Part shown: positions 1-9,194 of the stretch, piece by piece
Layout of the letters: each line of letters starts with the position of its first letter
Numbering within the stretch: the stretch's first letter is position 1
Assembly: GCF_036248275.1 (NCBI RefSeq)
Contig: NZ_CP109181.1
Location: forward strand, 4,092,001 to 4,156,000
Direction: 5' to 3'
DNA: 64,000 bases
From: Streptomyces sp. NBC_01716
Lineage (GTDB): Bacteria > Actinomycetota > Actinomycetes > Streptomycetales > Streptomycetaceae
Translations under genes and position numbers: made by a program
Notes under the pieces: model-generated
What the model was told of the DNA's origin: nothing
The model's input: the letters and a program-made list of their open reading frames with translations, nothing else
Databases searched by the model: none

Positions 1-341
1 ACGTCCGGGTACCGGCGTGGAGCTACCACATCACCTCGTCCTGCGGCGGCCGCGAAGGCGCGATACGCCAGGGCGCCAACTACTGGGGCAGCGCAACCGA
101 AACGGCCTCCAGCGGCACCCCGGTCTCCTGCGTCGGCGGTTACATCCAGGGCTGCGGCGGCGGCAACGTCGTGGGCTGCAACTGGGGCGCGGGCCAGCGC
201 ATCGAACTCTCCACCCTGGTAGGCGACTTCGCCCTCCTGGCGGCCCACGAGTTCGGCCACAACTGGTACGGCCACTCAGGCACAGGCTGCGCCAGCTGGG
301 CAAGCCAAGCGGACGTCATGCGCACAACGATGTGCAGCTGA
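1..341 (+). CDS. Putative secreted zinc peptidase, C-terminal part (5' end outside window)
   Basis: The open frame runs in from the left edge (first complete codon at base 3) and stops with TGA at 339-341, so only about 112 C-terminal residues are visible. Near the end is AAHEFGHNWYGHSG, a HExxH zinc-binding signature with a further His five residues after the second one. Several Cys residues (SSCGG, PVSCVGG, IQGCGGG, VGCNW, GCASW, MCS) suggest an extracellular, disulfide-bonded protein. The spacing of the third His is not the HExxHxxGxxH of classical metzincins, so the family is uncertain. A perfect 12-bp-stem terminator follows 18 bases after the stop. What I see is the zinc motif and Cys content; secretion is inferred because the N-terminus is missing. 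Confidence 0.7.
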   Translation, partial: VRVPAWSYHITSSCGGREGAIRQGANYWGSATETASSGTPVSCVGGYIQGCGGGNVVGCNWGAGQRIELSTLVGDFALLAAHEFGHNWYGHSGTGCASWASQADVMRTTMCS

Positions 342-358
342 CCACCAGCCTGCCAAGG

Positions 359-393
359 AGCGGGCCGACCACCGAAAACGGTCGGCCCGCTTG
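359..393. terminator. Rho-independent-like terminator between convergent genes
   Basis: AGCGGGCCGACC at 359-370 and GGTCGGCCCGCT at 380-391 form a perfect 12-bp stem with a 9-base loop. It lies just after the peptidase stop and before the end of the convergent LuxR gene. There is no long T-run, which is usual for high-GC actinobacteria. Confidence 0.8.
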
Positions 394-630
394 TCGTTGC
401 CCACCTGCGCTGCGGCGCCGGGCGGCCGTTCATGGCTGCTCGGTCCCGCCCGGCCGACTTCGTCGGCCCTGCCGGACTCGGCCGTTCGGTCCTCACCGGC
501 CCGTGCCGACGACTGGGCCGTGACCAACCCCCTCCGGCCGGCCTTCGTTGCCGGTGTCGCGGCCAGTCCCCGGCGGCTTCGGCCGGTCTCCGTCCTGGCT
601 GGCGCGTCCCGCGTGGCGCCCGGCACCGGC

Positions 631-3600
631 TCAAACGCCGTCGCCCACCCCCGCGTTGTCGCCGCTGCCGTGCGACGGACGGGCCCGTGAGACCTCGTGG
701 GCCAAGCCCTGCCGGCTCGCGATGCCGAGCTTGCGCATTGCTCGGGCCACATGCTGTTCCACCGTGCGCGGGGAGAGATACAGCGTGGCCGCGATCTCGC
801 GGTTCGTGAGGCCGGTGGCCGCCAGTTCCGCGACCTCACCCTCGCGTGGGGACATGCGCTCCGCGTAACCCGGCCGACCGGGAGGCCGGCGCGGCGCGGC
901 AGGCCGGTACGCGCGGAGCGTCGCCCGTACGCGCGCCGCGTCCCAGACCGCGCCGAGGGCGGTCAACTCCGCTACGCAGCCCGTGAGTTCCCCGACCGCC
1001 TCGTCCACCTCCTCCTCACCGAGCAGAAGCCCGCAACGGCCCGCGCCCTCCGCCATGAGCGCACGCGCGTACGGGTGCGGCAGCCCGGCGTACGCCGCGC
1101 CCGCCTCGCGGAAACGCGCCCGCGCCTCCGCCGGCTCGCCGTCCGCCTCCGCCAGCACCGCCCCGCACCAGAGCAGGGCCGCGGTCGCCGACGGGGCGCC
1201 CCGCCCGGTCACGCCGGCCGCGAACTCCGCCACCACCCGCCGCGCCGACTCCCGCCGCCCCGCACGCGTATGGGCCTCCACCACCCAGGGAGCCAGTTCG
1301 GCGGCCCATACCCAGACGCCCTTCCTGCCGAGCCACGCCCAGGCGGATGTCGCGGCTTCGGCGGCGGACTCCACGTCCTGCCGGGCCAGCAGGAGCCGGA
1401 TACGGGCGCCCGCCGCAGTCGCCGCCACCGGGGCCTCGCAGGTCTCGTACGACCTGTCCGGCGGGTCGCCCGGCGGGAGCCAGTCCCGTACCGCCGCCCA
1501 GTCCCCCTTCGCCAGCGCCAGCAGAGCCAGCACCACCCGGGCATCGCTCGCGCTGCCGTCCTCGGCCACCAGGCCCGTGCACCGTTCCGCCAGACCCACC
1601 CAACGCCCGGTCAGCCAGTCCCGGAACAGGGCCGTCCCCCGTCCCACCCGCTCCAGGAACGGCGCCCCGCTCCGCGCCGCCAGTTCGATGCCCTCCGTCA
1701 ACAGCTCGTCCGCCCGGCGGTGGAGGCCCAGATACACCGCGCCGTTCGCCGTGTTGCACAGTCCCCGCGCCACCTGCTGACGGGCGGCACGGTCCGTGCT
1801 GTCACGGGGCAGCCGTTCAACCAGCCGCCAGGCTTCCGGGTCGCCCGTGTTCATCAGCACGATCGCCCGGCAGGCGGCGGTCGCCGTCCGCGCCGCGTGG
1901 TCCCCCGACACCTCGGCCGCCGCCTCCGCCCCCTCCAGCCAGGCCACGTTCTCCGCCAGGGAGGCGCCGGGGAAGAACGGGTTCGCCAGCGCCGCCATCG
2001 CCAGCGCGGCAAGAGCCGGCCGTCCTGCCTCCGTCAACTCCTCGGCCGCTCCGCGCAGTTCCCTCCGCCCCTCCTCGAAGCGTCTCTTGCGGTTGTGGAG
2101 GAGCAGGCCCAGTTCGAGCCGTATCTCGCCCCGGTCGGCGGCGGGCAGCGCCGCGTCCTCGACTATCCCGCGCAGGACCCGCGCCGTCCCGTCCGACCGA
2201 CGCCCCAGTACCGCACCACGGGCCAGCGTCAGCGCCAGCCGCCCCCGCTTCTCCGGCGGAAGGCCGCCCACCTCCAGCGCCTCTTCCAGCAGCGTCACCG
2301 CCGCCTCGTCGTCGTTCACCAGATGCTCCGCGGCCCGCAGCCAGTCCTCCGTACGGCCCCCGCCGCGCCAGTGGCGAGCGATACGGGCCCACGGCACCGG
2401 CTCCCGCGCCGCCAGCATCGCCGCCGCCCGGTCGTGGAGCCGCTCCCGCACCGGGCCCGGCAACTCCCCGTACACCGCCGACGCCGCCAGCGGTACGGCG
2501 AACCCGTACCGCCCCTCGCTCGTCTCCCGCAGCGCCGAGCTCTCCAGCGCCGCGATCAGCGCCGCCCGGCCGGCCTCCCCGCCGAAACCCGCCACCGCAG
2601 CCAGGTCCCCGGCGCCAGCCGGGTCGTCCAGCACCGCCGCCGCCCAGACGATCGGGCGGTACGGCTCCGGCAGCGCGGCGGTCCTGTCGAGTACCAACTC
2701 CGCGAGCCGGACCGGCACTCCGACCTCGTCCACGTCCCTGGCGGTGAAGCACTCCCGCCCGGTCCGCCCCGCGTCGCGGTCCCGGTCGGCGGCTGCGTCC
2801 CGCAGCATCCGCAACAGGTCCACGAGAACCTGCGGCACCCCGCCGGAACGCTGCCGCAGCCGCGCCACGAACTCCTGCGGACACCGCCGCGCCCCCAGCA
2901 ACTCCCCCGCCACACCCCGCACCCGCCGCTCGTCCAACGGCTCCAGCCGCCACCGCACGACCGACAGCCGCGCCGGATAATCCACCGCCGCCCCCAACGG
3001 CAGCCCGGCTCTGGGCAGTTGTGCGGGCCGGTAGGTCAGCACCGCCGCGAAGGGTGTCGGCGGCGCCCTCAGCAGACCGCGCAGCAGGGCCAGACAGTCG
3101 TCGTCCGCGTGGTGGAGGTCCTCTGCGACCAGCAGAACGGGACGAGTTGAGGCAAGCAGCGCCTCAAGGGCCTGGTACGCGGTGAGCCGCACCCCGATCG
3201 CAGCCGCGTCCGGCGCCGGCGCCTGTTCCGACCCCTCGCCCGACTCGCGACCCTCGTTCGCAGGCGACCGCACCCCGTCCCCGACTCCCTGCTCGGCCAC
3301 GGCTACGGCTCCGCCCGAACCCGCACCGGTACCCGCGACACCCGGCCGTCTCCCAGGCACCGCCGAGCTGCCGGCGCGCGGCTCCGGGCCGGGCGGATCG
3401 GCGACCACGAAGCCGCCCGACGCCTGAAAGGTCACCACCAGCCGCGCCGCCGCCCGCGCCTGCGGCAACTCCAGCAGACGGTGCACCAGTCTGCTCTTCC
3501 CCATACCGGCGTCACCCTCGACCAGCACCAGCGTCGGCTCCCGCCCGGCACCGGCACCGGCACCGGCACCACCGCAAGCACCGGGCAGCGCGGACATCAA

Positions 3601-3696
3601 TCGCCGCTCCCACGCTTGTTCGTGCAAGGCCCACTCCTCACGGTCGTCACGCACTGGTCGCCGAACCGGTCCGTCCGTGGACGGAATCGCGGACAA
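631..3696 (-). CDS. LAL-type LuxR family transcriptional regulator with AAA ATPase domain
   Basis: A 1021-residue protein with the layout of the large ATP-binding LuxR (LAL/MalT-like) regulators. Walker A, EGDAGMGKSRL, is near residue 60-70 and Walker B, PVLLVAED, near 186-193. A long helical, TPR-like middle follows. A LuxR helix-turn-helix lies near the C-terminus (MSPREGEVAELAATGLTNRE, then LSPRTVEQHV). A low-complexity insert of about 70 residues rich in Gly, Ala and Glu separates the two Walker motifs. The start used is TTG at 3696 behind GGAGG; a GTG at 3654 is an alternative. Such proteins typically activate neighbouring biosynthetic or catabolic genes in response to an unknown ligand. 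The divergent hydrolase is one possible target, but this is only inference. Confidence 0.93.
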   Translation of the reverse strand: MSAIPSTDGPVRRPVRDDREEWALHEQAWERRLMSALPGACGGAGAGAGAGREPTLVLVEGDAGMGKSRLVHRLLELPQARAAARLVVTFQASGGFVVADPPGPEPRAGSSAVPGRRPGVAGTGAGSGGAVAVAEQGVGDGVRSPANEGRESGEGSEQAPAPDAAAIGVRLTAYQALEALLASTRPVLLVAEDLHHADDDCLALLRGLLRAPPTPFAAVLTYRPAQLPRAGLPLGAAVDYPARLSVVRWRLEPLDERRVRGVAGELLGARRCPQEFVARLRQRSGGVPQVLVDLLRMLRDAAADRDRDAGRTGRECFTARDVDEVGVPVRLAELVLDRTAALPEPYRPIVWAAAVLDDPAGAGDLAAVAGFGGEAGRAALIAALESSALRETSEGRYGFAVPLAASAVYGELPGPVRERLHDRAAAMLAAREPVPWARIARHWRGGGRTEDWLRAAEHLVNDDEAAVTLLEEALEVGGLPPEKRGRLALTLARGAVLGRRSDGTARVLRGIVEDAALPAADRGEIRLELGLLLHNRKRRFEEGRRELRGAAEELTEAGRPALAALAMAALANPFFPGASLAENVAWLEGAEAAAEVSGDHAARTATAACRAIVLMNTGDPEAWRLVERLPRDSTDRAARQQVARGLCNTANGAVYLGLHRRADELLTEGIELAARSGAPFLERVGRGTALFRDWLTGRWVGLAERCTGLVAEDGSASDARVVLALLALAKGDWAAVRDWLPPGDPPDRSYETCEAPVAATAAGARIRLLLARQDVESAAEAATSAWAWLGRKGVWVWAAELAPWVVEAHTRAGRRESARRVVAEFAAGVTGRGAPSATAALLWCGAVLAEADGEPAEARARFREAGAAYAGLPHPYARALMAEGAGRCGLLLGEEEVDEAVGELTGCVAELTALGAVWDAARVRATLRAYRPAAPRRPPGRPGYAERMSPREGEVAELAATGLTNREIAATLYLSPRTVEQHVARAMRKLGIASRQGLAHEVSRARPSHGSGDNAGVGDGV

Positions 3697-4065
3697 CCTC
3701 CCTCCGGTCTTCGCTACCTATCACGCACCGACACGCACAGAACAGACAGCGCCCGGCCAGCTCCGCCTGCCGGATTCCCCCCTCGAACTACCACCCGCCA
3801 CGGCCGGCCAACGGTGGGGCACCCGGCCGCATGGCGCAGATGTGCGCGAATTTCTGGAACTCGTACGGGCGAATCCCGTTCCACTTTCTGCCCAAGACTC
3901 GTCCCCAGATGATTTCGTGGCGAGTTCTGGTCGTTGGTAGGAGCAGTGAAGCGGAAATGCTCCTGCTCGCTCGCGTCCGGATCCGGTGTGCCGCCACTGC
4001 GGGACGTGCAGAGCCACTTGCCGGACGGCGACACACCCCCCCACCTCAGTCCTTGGAGCCACCCT
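3697..4065. other. Divergent intergenic region between LuxR regulator and alpha/beta hydrolase
   Basis: No convincing gene is seen in these 369 bases. Base composition is less GC-rich than the flanking genes, as expected for promoters of the two divergent genes. AGGAGCA at 3939-3945 and TGCTCCT at 3958-3964 form a 7-bp stem with a 12-base loop that would lie in the hydrolase leader. I could not assign -35/-10 hexamers with confidence. Confidence 0.5.
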
Positions 4066-5076
4066 GTGCCCGTGCCCACCGACGCGATCACCAGCTCACG
4101 CACCCCCCTCTCCGACGCCGCCCTCACCTTCCCGCCCCAGCCCACCGACGGAGGGACGGACGGCGGAAGGGCCGACAACGCCGGTCAGCACACGGAGACG
4201 GAGACCGTCGAACACGAACTGACCTTCGGCGGGTTCCGCTACACCTGCCGCATCGCCCGCCAGGGCCGCCTCGACACCGAACCCATCGTCATCCTGGGCG
4301 GGTCCTCCCAGGACCGCCACTCATGGCAACGCCACGAGAAGTGGCTCACCCCCCTCAGCTCCGTCATCACCGTCGACCTGCCCGGCTATGGGACCGCCGA
4401 CTTCCTGCCCGCGAAGTACGGCGTCGACTTCCTCGCCGCCGCGGTACGCCATGTCGTCGACGAACTCCGCGTCCCCCGCCTCAATCTGGTGGCCGCCTGC
4501 TACGGCGGAGCCATCGGTGTCCGGTTCGCCCAGCACTACCCTCACCTCCTCCAACGGTTGATGCTCGTCGGAATGACCACCGTCATTCCCGCCGACTACG
4601 CGATGGCCATGGAGCGTTGGGACGGCATGATCCGGCGTGGTGAGACGGAGCCCATCGCCCGTGAGCTCGCCGACCGGTTCATGTCGCCTCCCGGCACCGG
4701 GCATGTGCGCAAGAAGGCCGCCGTCGCCCGACTCGTCTACCAGCAGATCGCGGCGCAGAACCCCGAACAGTTGCGTATGTCCGCGGAGCACAACTCCCGG
4801 CTGATGCGCCACGAGTGGTACCGCCCCGAGCCGGCTCCCGCCATCCCCAGCCTGGTAGTCACGGGTGAGCACGACACCCTGACCACACCCGCCATGGGCC
4901 GCACGATGGCCGCCTGCCTGCCGTCGGCCCGGTTCATGACCATCGAGGAGACGGACCACCTCGCCCCGGTGGAACGCATCGCCGACTTCGCGGACCTCAT
5001 GGCCCGCTTCTGCACCGACCGCCCGTTGGAGGGCCTGCCCTACGCCACCGAGCCGGAGGTATTCGGCGACGTGTGA
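4066..5076 (+). CDS. Alpha/beta hydrolase with a cysteine in the nucleophile position
   Basis: A 336-residue alpha/beta-hydrolase-fold protein. The GTG start at 4066 is preceded by GGAG with 7-base spacing; an upstream in-frame start at 3934 lacks a good ribosome site. The first 45 residues are Pro/Thr/Gly-rich and probably disordered. The core has the strand-turn LGGSSQDRHSW (about 78-88), VDLPGYG (103-109), the nucleophile elbow LVAACYGGA (Cys145), the acid Asp270 in VTGEHDTL and the base His298 in EETDHLA. The usual GxSxG is AxCxG here, so the triad would be Cys-Asp-His, as in dienelactone hydrolase. The substrate is unknown. It is transcribed away from the LuxR regulator, which could control it. 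Confidence 0.88.
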   Translation: MPVPTDAITSSRTPLSDAALTFPPQPTDGGTDGGRADNAGQHTETETVEHELTFGGFRYTCRIARQGRLDTEPIVILGGSSQDRHSWQRHEKWLTPLSSVITVDLPGYGTADFLPAKYGVDFLAAAVRHVVDELRVPRLNLVAACYGGAIGVRFAQHYPHLLQRLMLVGMTTVIPADYAMAMERWDGMIRRGETEPIARELADRFMSPPGTGHVRKKAAVARLVYQQIAAQNPEQLRMSAEHNSRLMRHEWYRPEPAPAIPSLVVTGEHDTLTTPAMGRTMAACLPSARFMTIEETDHLAPVERIADFADLMARFCTDRPLEGLPYATEPEVFGDV

Positions 5077-5211
5077 ACCCGCAAGTGACGCCGGCGGCCC
5101 TGGCTACAGCTCTGCTACGGCTCCGCTACGGGTCTACGGCGGGCTTCCCCACCCCGGCCCCCACAGCCCTACAGTACGAAGATCGTGCAAGCTGGATGAA
5201 TCGGGGAATTC

Positions 5212-5577
5212 ATGGCGCTTTTCGGGAACGCACACACGATCAATCCGGCCTCCGCCCAGCAGGACTACGCGCGGCTGCTGGGACAGGGCGAACAGGTGCA
5301 TGCCGCCTACCAGTTGATCCGGGACAGCATCCTCTTCACCGACCGGAGGCTGATCCTCGTCGACAAGCAGGGGATAACCGGGAAGAAGACCGAGTACCAC
5401 TCCATTCCGTACCGGAGCATCACGCACTTCGCCGTGGAGACGGCCGGCACCTTCGATCTCGACGCCGAGTTGAAGATCTGGCTCTCCGGTGCCTCGCTGC
5501 CGATCCAGAAGACCTTCACCAAGGGTGTCGACATCTACGAAGTGCAGGCCATCCTCACGCAGTTCGTCGCACGGTAG
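5212..5577 (+). CDS. PH domain-containing protein (bacterial PH, YvbH/DUF1696 type)
   Basis: A 121-residue protein matching in size and pattern a single bacterial pleckstrin-homology domain. Features include LTDRRL-like FTDRRLILVDKQG near residues 42-54, IPYRSITHFAVE near 66-77, and a C-terminal amphipathic helix ending TQFVAR. These small cytosolic proteins are widespread in actinobacteria and have no established enzymatic role. The ATG at 5212 follows GGGGAA. TACAGT at 5170-5175 is a possible -10 element. The gene ends in tandem stops (TAG TAA) and converges on the OmpA-like gene. Confidence 0.88.
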   Translation: MALFGNAHTINPASAQQDYARLLGQGEQVHAAYQLIRDSILFTDRRLILVDKQGITGKKTEYHSIPYRSITHFAVETAGTFDLDAELKIWLSGASLPIQKTFTKGVDIYEVQAILTQFVAR

Positions 5578-5607
5578 TAAGCGGCCGAGGGCGGGCGGGA
5601 GGCTCCG

Positions 5608-6705
5608 TCAGCGGGCGGCAGGTGGCTCCTTCGGGGTGATCAGCAGCGTCACGGTGCGGTTCCGGGGCGCGTTCGCCTCCGTCGCCGGGAAGGGGCCCCG
5701 CCGCTGGTCCGCGCTGACCAGCCGGAAATCCGTCAGCCGCAGGTCGCTGTCCTCCGCCAGGTACCACGCCGCGACCCGGGCGCGTTCCAGCGCGACCACG
5801 GAGCCGCCGCTCGGCGCCCCGCCGGGCACGGCGACCGAGTGGCCCACCACAGTGGTCTCCACCCCGGCCACCGCCCCCTCCCCGGACCCGGACTCCAGGT
5901 CGGCCAGCCTGCGGCCGATCTCCGTCAGGGCCGTGGCGCCCTCCCGGCTGATCACGGTGTCGTGCGGGAACACCCCCGTGCTGAACACCAGTTGGATGTC
6001 GTCGGCGTGCCGCCGGATCTCAACACCTGGCATCGCCAGCCGTTTCGCGACCTCGTCGAGCGTGCTGTCGCGGCGCTCCGCGTCCGCCTTGCTGTCGGAT
6101 TCAAGTGCCGCCAGGCGCTCCTTGAGTTCGTCGGCGCGTTGCGACTCGGCCCGCAGCCGCTCCGACCCGGTGTCCGCCTCGGTCACCGATCCCGAGGCAC
6201 GGCCGCCGTCGTCGTCGCCGTTCGAGATCAGCCGGACGGCGCCGCCGACCAGCGCGACTCCCGCCACCGTGGCGGCCAGGGCTCCGGCGATCACCGCGAC
6301 CCGGCCGGTGTGGACGACCGGGCGGGCGTGCCGGCGCCCCGCGGTGATCTTGGCGAGAGTACGGCGGCCGGCGGCGGCGTCCGGATCGTCGGGCGCGAGC
6401 GCCTCCACCCGGGTCCAGCACGCGTCCGCCTCGGGCAGCTCACCGAGTTGGGCGTGCACCTTGGCCCGCAGGTTGAGGGCGGCCACCACGGTCGCCCGCT
6501 CAGCCCCGGAAGCACCCCCGGAATCGCCGGAGCCGGGCTTCGCGAAGCTGACCCGCGCCGTGTCCAGGTGGCCGCCCGTGTCCAGTTCGTCCAGCAGCCG
6601 GGCGGCCTGGCCGAGGTCGCCCGCGCGCGCCGCCGAGTGCGCCCGGTTCACGGTCAGTTGAAGGCTCAGGGCCCGTGCCCGCACCGAATCGGTCATCTCG
6701 CTCAC
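5608..6705 (-). CDS. Membrane-anchored OmpA-like C-terminal domain protein
   Basis: A 365-residue protein, last gene of the six-gene Hsp70/kinase operon. Its GTG start overlaps the Hsp70 stop by 4 bases (GTGA). The N-terminal 125 residues are helical and TPR-like (LGQAARLLDELD; LNLRAKVHAQLGELPEAD). One membrane span lies near 134-160 (VAVIAGALAATVAGVALVGG). A charged coiled-coil-like stretch follows near 178-225, then an OmpA-like fold near 232-357, ending NAPRNRTVTLLI, which resembles the NRRVEI end of OmpA domains. OmpA-like domains usually bind peptidoglycan, so the protein may tether the system to the cell wall. The topology is inferred: N-terminus in the cytosol, OmpA domain outside. Confidence 0.85.
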   Translation of the reverse strand: MSEMTDSVRARALSLQLTVNRAHSAARAGDLGQAARLLDELDTGGHLDTARVSFAKPGSGDSGGASGAERATVVAALNLRAKVHAQLGELPEADACWTRVEALAPDDPDAAAGRRTLAKITAGRRHARPVVHTGRVAVIAGALAATVAGVALVGGAVRLISNGDDDGGRASGSVTEADTGSERLRAESQRADELKERLAALESDSKADAERRDSTLDEVAKRLAMPGVEIRRHADDIQLVFSTGVFPHDTVISREGATALTEIGRRLADLESGSGEGAVAGVETTVVGHSVAVPGGAPSGGSVVALERARVAAWYLAEDSDLRLTDFRLVSADQRRGPFPATEANAPRNRTVTLLITPKEPPAAR

Positions 6706-9194
6706 GCCCTGCCCAGCCAGACGACCTTGTCCTGCTCATCCTTCGGAAGCAGCCGGTACAGCCGCTGGTTCACCGCGTCCAGGCCCTGCCGGTCGTTCGC
6801 CGCGATGGCCCGGTGCCCTTCCTGGATGAGCGGCCCGGCCTGCCCGGAAGCCCGCAGCATCTCCTGAAGGGTGTAGAAGAGCTTCACCGACCAGTCGGGG
6901 CTTCGCCGCTCCAGTTCGAACAGCAGCGACCCCGTCCGGTCGATGAGCCCGCGAACCGCCACCGAGTCCTGTGCGTCGACCGCCTCGTCCGCGCGGCTCT
7001 GGATCGCGGCCAGCTCCTGCCGGTCGGCCGTCTCGCCGTGCTGACGCACGAGTTCCTCGGCCTCGGCGAGCGCCGACCGCAGGTCCCGTACGAGACCGGG
7101 CAGCCCCACCGCGTCCGCGATGTCGTCCAACTCCGCCTGGAGATCGCGCAGTCGCTCCTCCGCCGTGGCCGCGGCGCCGTTGTCCACGGCCGACGCGTCC
7201 ACCTGGTCGCGGGCGGTGCCGACGGACCGCTCCTCGTCCAGCTTCCGCAGCCGGCGCTCCGCGTCGGCCGAGCCCGCGTCCGCCACGTAACCGCGCAGCG
7301 TCGCCAGCCGTCCCTCCGCCTCATCCAGGATGTCGCGCAGTTCCTCGGGCTCCTTGGCGCGGATGTCGTCCAGGTTGATCTCGGCCTCGAACTGCGCCTG
7401 CACCAGCGGCACATCGGCGACCACCGTGACCATGCTGGACGCGTCGACCTCGACGGTCACCTCGACCTCGCTGCCCGCCGGCAGATCGATCCGGATATCA
7501 CGCGGCCGGATCTCCAGCATGCCCACGCCACGGTTGCGGTCGGCCCGGCTGCGTTCGCCCTGGATGACCGGGATCCGGATCGTCGCGTCGGCCTCGGAGC
7601 GGCTCAGGGCCGCCGACGTACGGAACACCTCACGCACGGACGTCGGCAGGGTCGCGCCCTTGCGCAGCATCGGCGCGAAGACTTGCTCGGCGAGCTGGAT
7701 GCCCAGCGAGTGCGCGAGCCGTACGCCGCCGAACTCCACGTCCCCGTGAGTGATCGACAGGGTGTTGGAGGCGAGTTCGCACCGGGTCCCCGACGGGTCG
7801 GTCAGCTCGACGGAGAACTTCGACGTCGTGTGCGGGGTGAGGACCACGTCGGTGATGAAGACGCCCTCCGCGTTCAGCGAGATGGCGCCGGAGTGGAACG
7901 GCGGCTGGCCGTCCGGGTTGTTCACGGTCACCGTGTAGCCCGTGAAGTCCGGCCCCGCTCCGGACTCCGCCCCCGACGAGCCGCGTACGCGCCCGCCGAC
8001 GGTGGGCTGGAGGTTGGTGACGCTGGGCTCGTACGACAGTTCGACGGCGAACTGCCCGGCCGGGACCGGCGCCTTCGACCGCGGGATCCGGACGGTGCTG
8101 GCGAAGATCGCCGCGCCACGGGCGACGACCGTCGTCGGGTCGAGGCTGACGTCGAGTTCGATGCCGAGGCCGTGGCGCGGGTCGGCCAGCCGTTCGCGCA
8201 GTCCGGGGGAGAGCGTGACACCGCCGACGAGCAGCAGACGGTCGATGTCGTCGGGACCGAGGCCCGCTTCGGCGATCGCGTCACGGCACAGGTTGATGGC
8301 CCGGACGTAGAACGGCTCGGCGATCGCGTCGAGTTCGCCGCGTGTCAGCGTGTGTTCGAGGGTGAGGGGGTTCCCGTCGGCGTCGTTGAGGTCGATCAGC
8401 ATCTCGACCTGGTCCTGCCGGGAAAGATGGATCTTCGCGTCCTCGGCCGCGCGCTTGAGCTTCGCGAAGTTCCTGCGCCACTGCGGGTTGTCCCTGCGCA
8501 TGTCCGCCAGGCCGAGTTCGGCGGCGGCGGCGGGCACCAGCAGCCGCTCGATCAGCGCCCAGTCGATCAGTTTTCCGCCGAGGAACGGGTCCCCGGCGTG
8601 GTTGAGCACCCGCAGGTCGCCGTCGCGCTTGCTGACAAGAGCGGCGTCGAAGGTGCCGCCGCCGAAGTCGAACACCATCCAGTACGCGCGGTCGGTAGCG
8701 TCCTGGAAGCCGTACGCGAAGGCCGCCGCCGTCGGCTCCTGAACCAGCGGGCACGCGGAGGTGAATCCGGCCAGCTCGGCGGCCTCGATGGTCGCCTTGT
8801 TCTGATTCAGCGCGAAGGCGGCGGGGACGGTGATCACCGCCGACTCGGGCGGGGTGCCGGTGTGGTGCGCGGCATCCGCGCGCAGCGACCGGAGGACCTC
8901 GGCGGACAGCTGCGGCGGGCTGAGGGAGGCACCGGCCGTGGCGAAGGTCTTCCGCGAGTCGGCGAGGCCCATCTCCAGCTTGAACTCGGCCGTGGCGTTG
9001 GCCGGATCGTGCTCCACACGGTCCCGCGCCTGGCGGCCGACGTGAACCCTGCCCTCCTTGGGAATCCATACCGCCGAGGGTGTGATGTCCCAGCCGTCGT
9101 TGTTCTTGATGACGGACACATTGCCGCCTTCGACGACGGCGATGGCGCTGTTGGTCGTACCCAGGTCGATACCGAAGTCGACGGTGTCACGCAT
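6702..9194 (-). CDS. Hsp70 family (DnaK-like) protein with an inserted domain
   Basis: An 830-residue Hsp70. The ATG at 9194 is behind AGAGGA and overlaps the upstream stop by 8 bases. The ATPase domain (about 1-365) has the phosphate motifs GIDLGTTNSAIAVVEGG, VPAAFALNQNKATIEAAE, EPTAAAFAYG, FDFGGGTFD and LLVGGVTLSPGLRE. A substrate-binding beta domain is recognisable near 505-600 (KGATLPTSV, VIQGERSRADRN, VEVDASSMVTVV). Between them lies an extra beta-rich stretch, about 380-485, absent from canonical DnaK. The C-terminal 230 residues are helical and longer than usual. The standard DVLLLDV-type linker is not visible. It lies between genes for a GrpE-like protein and an OmpA-like membrane protein, so this is a dedicated second Hsp70, not the housekeeping dnaK. 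Confidence 0.95.
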   Translation of the reverse strand: MRDTVDFGIDLGTTNSAIAVVEGGNVSVIKNNDGWDITPSAVWIPKEGRVHVGRQARDRVEHDPANATAEFKLEMGLADSRKTFATAGASLSPPQLSAEVLRSLRADAAHHTGTPPESAVITVPAAFALNQNKATIEAAELAGFTSACPLVQEPTAAAFAYGFQDATDRAYWMVFDFGGGTFDAALVSKRDGDLRVLNHAGDPFLGGKLIDWALIERLLVPAAAAELGLADMRRDNPQWRRNFAKLKRAAEDAKIHLSRQDQVEMLIDLNDADGNPLTLEHTLTRGELDAIAEPFYVRAINLCRDAIAEAGLGPDDIDRLLLVGGVTLSPGLRERLADPRHGLGIELDVSLDPTTVVARGAAIFASTVRIPRSKAPVPAGQFAVELSYEPSVTNLQPTVGGRVRGSSGAESGAGPDFTGYTVTVNNPDGQPPFHSGAISLNAEGVFITDVVLTPHTTSKFSVELTDPSGTRCELASNTLSITHGDVEFGGVRLAHSLGIQLAEQVFAPMLRKGATLPTSVREVFRTSAALSRSEADATIRIPVIQGERSRADRNRGVGMLEIRPRDIRIDLPAGSEVEVTVEVDASSMVTVVADVPLVQAQFEAEINLDDIRAKEPEELRDILDEAEGRLATLRGYVADAGSADAERRLRKLDEERSVGTARDQVDASAVDNGAAATAEERLRDLQAELDDIADAVGLPGLVRDLRSALAEAEELVRQHGETADRQELAAIQSRADEAVDAQDSVAVRGLIDRTGSLLFELERRSPDWSVKLFYTLQEMLRASGQAGPLIQEGHRAIAANDRQGLDAVNQRLYRLLPKDEQDKVVWLGRA

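Noticed and set aside
697..3150. Long plus-strand open frame antisense to the LuxR regulator
   Set aside because: The Arg/Pro-rich composition and lack of any motif are typical of a shadow frame; the minus strand has a full LuxR architecture.
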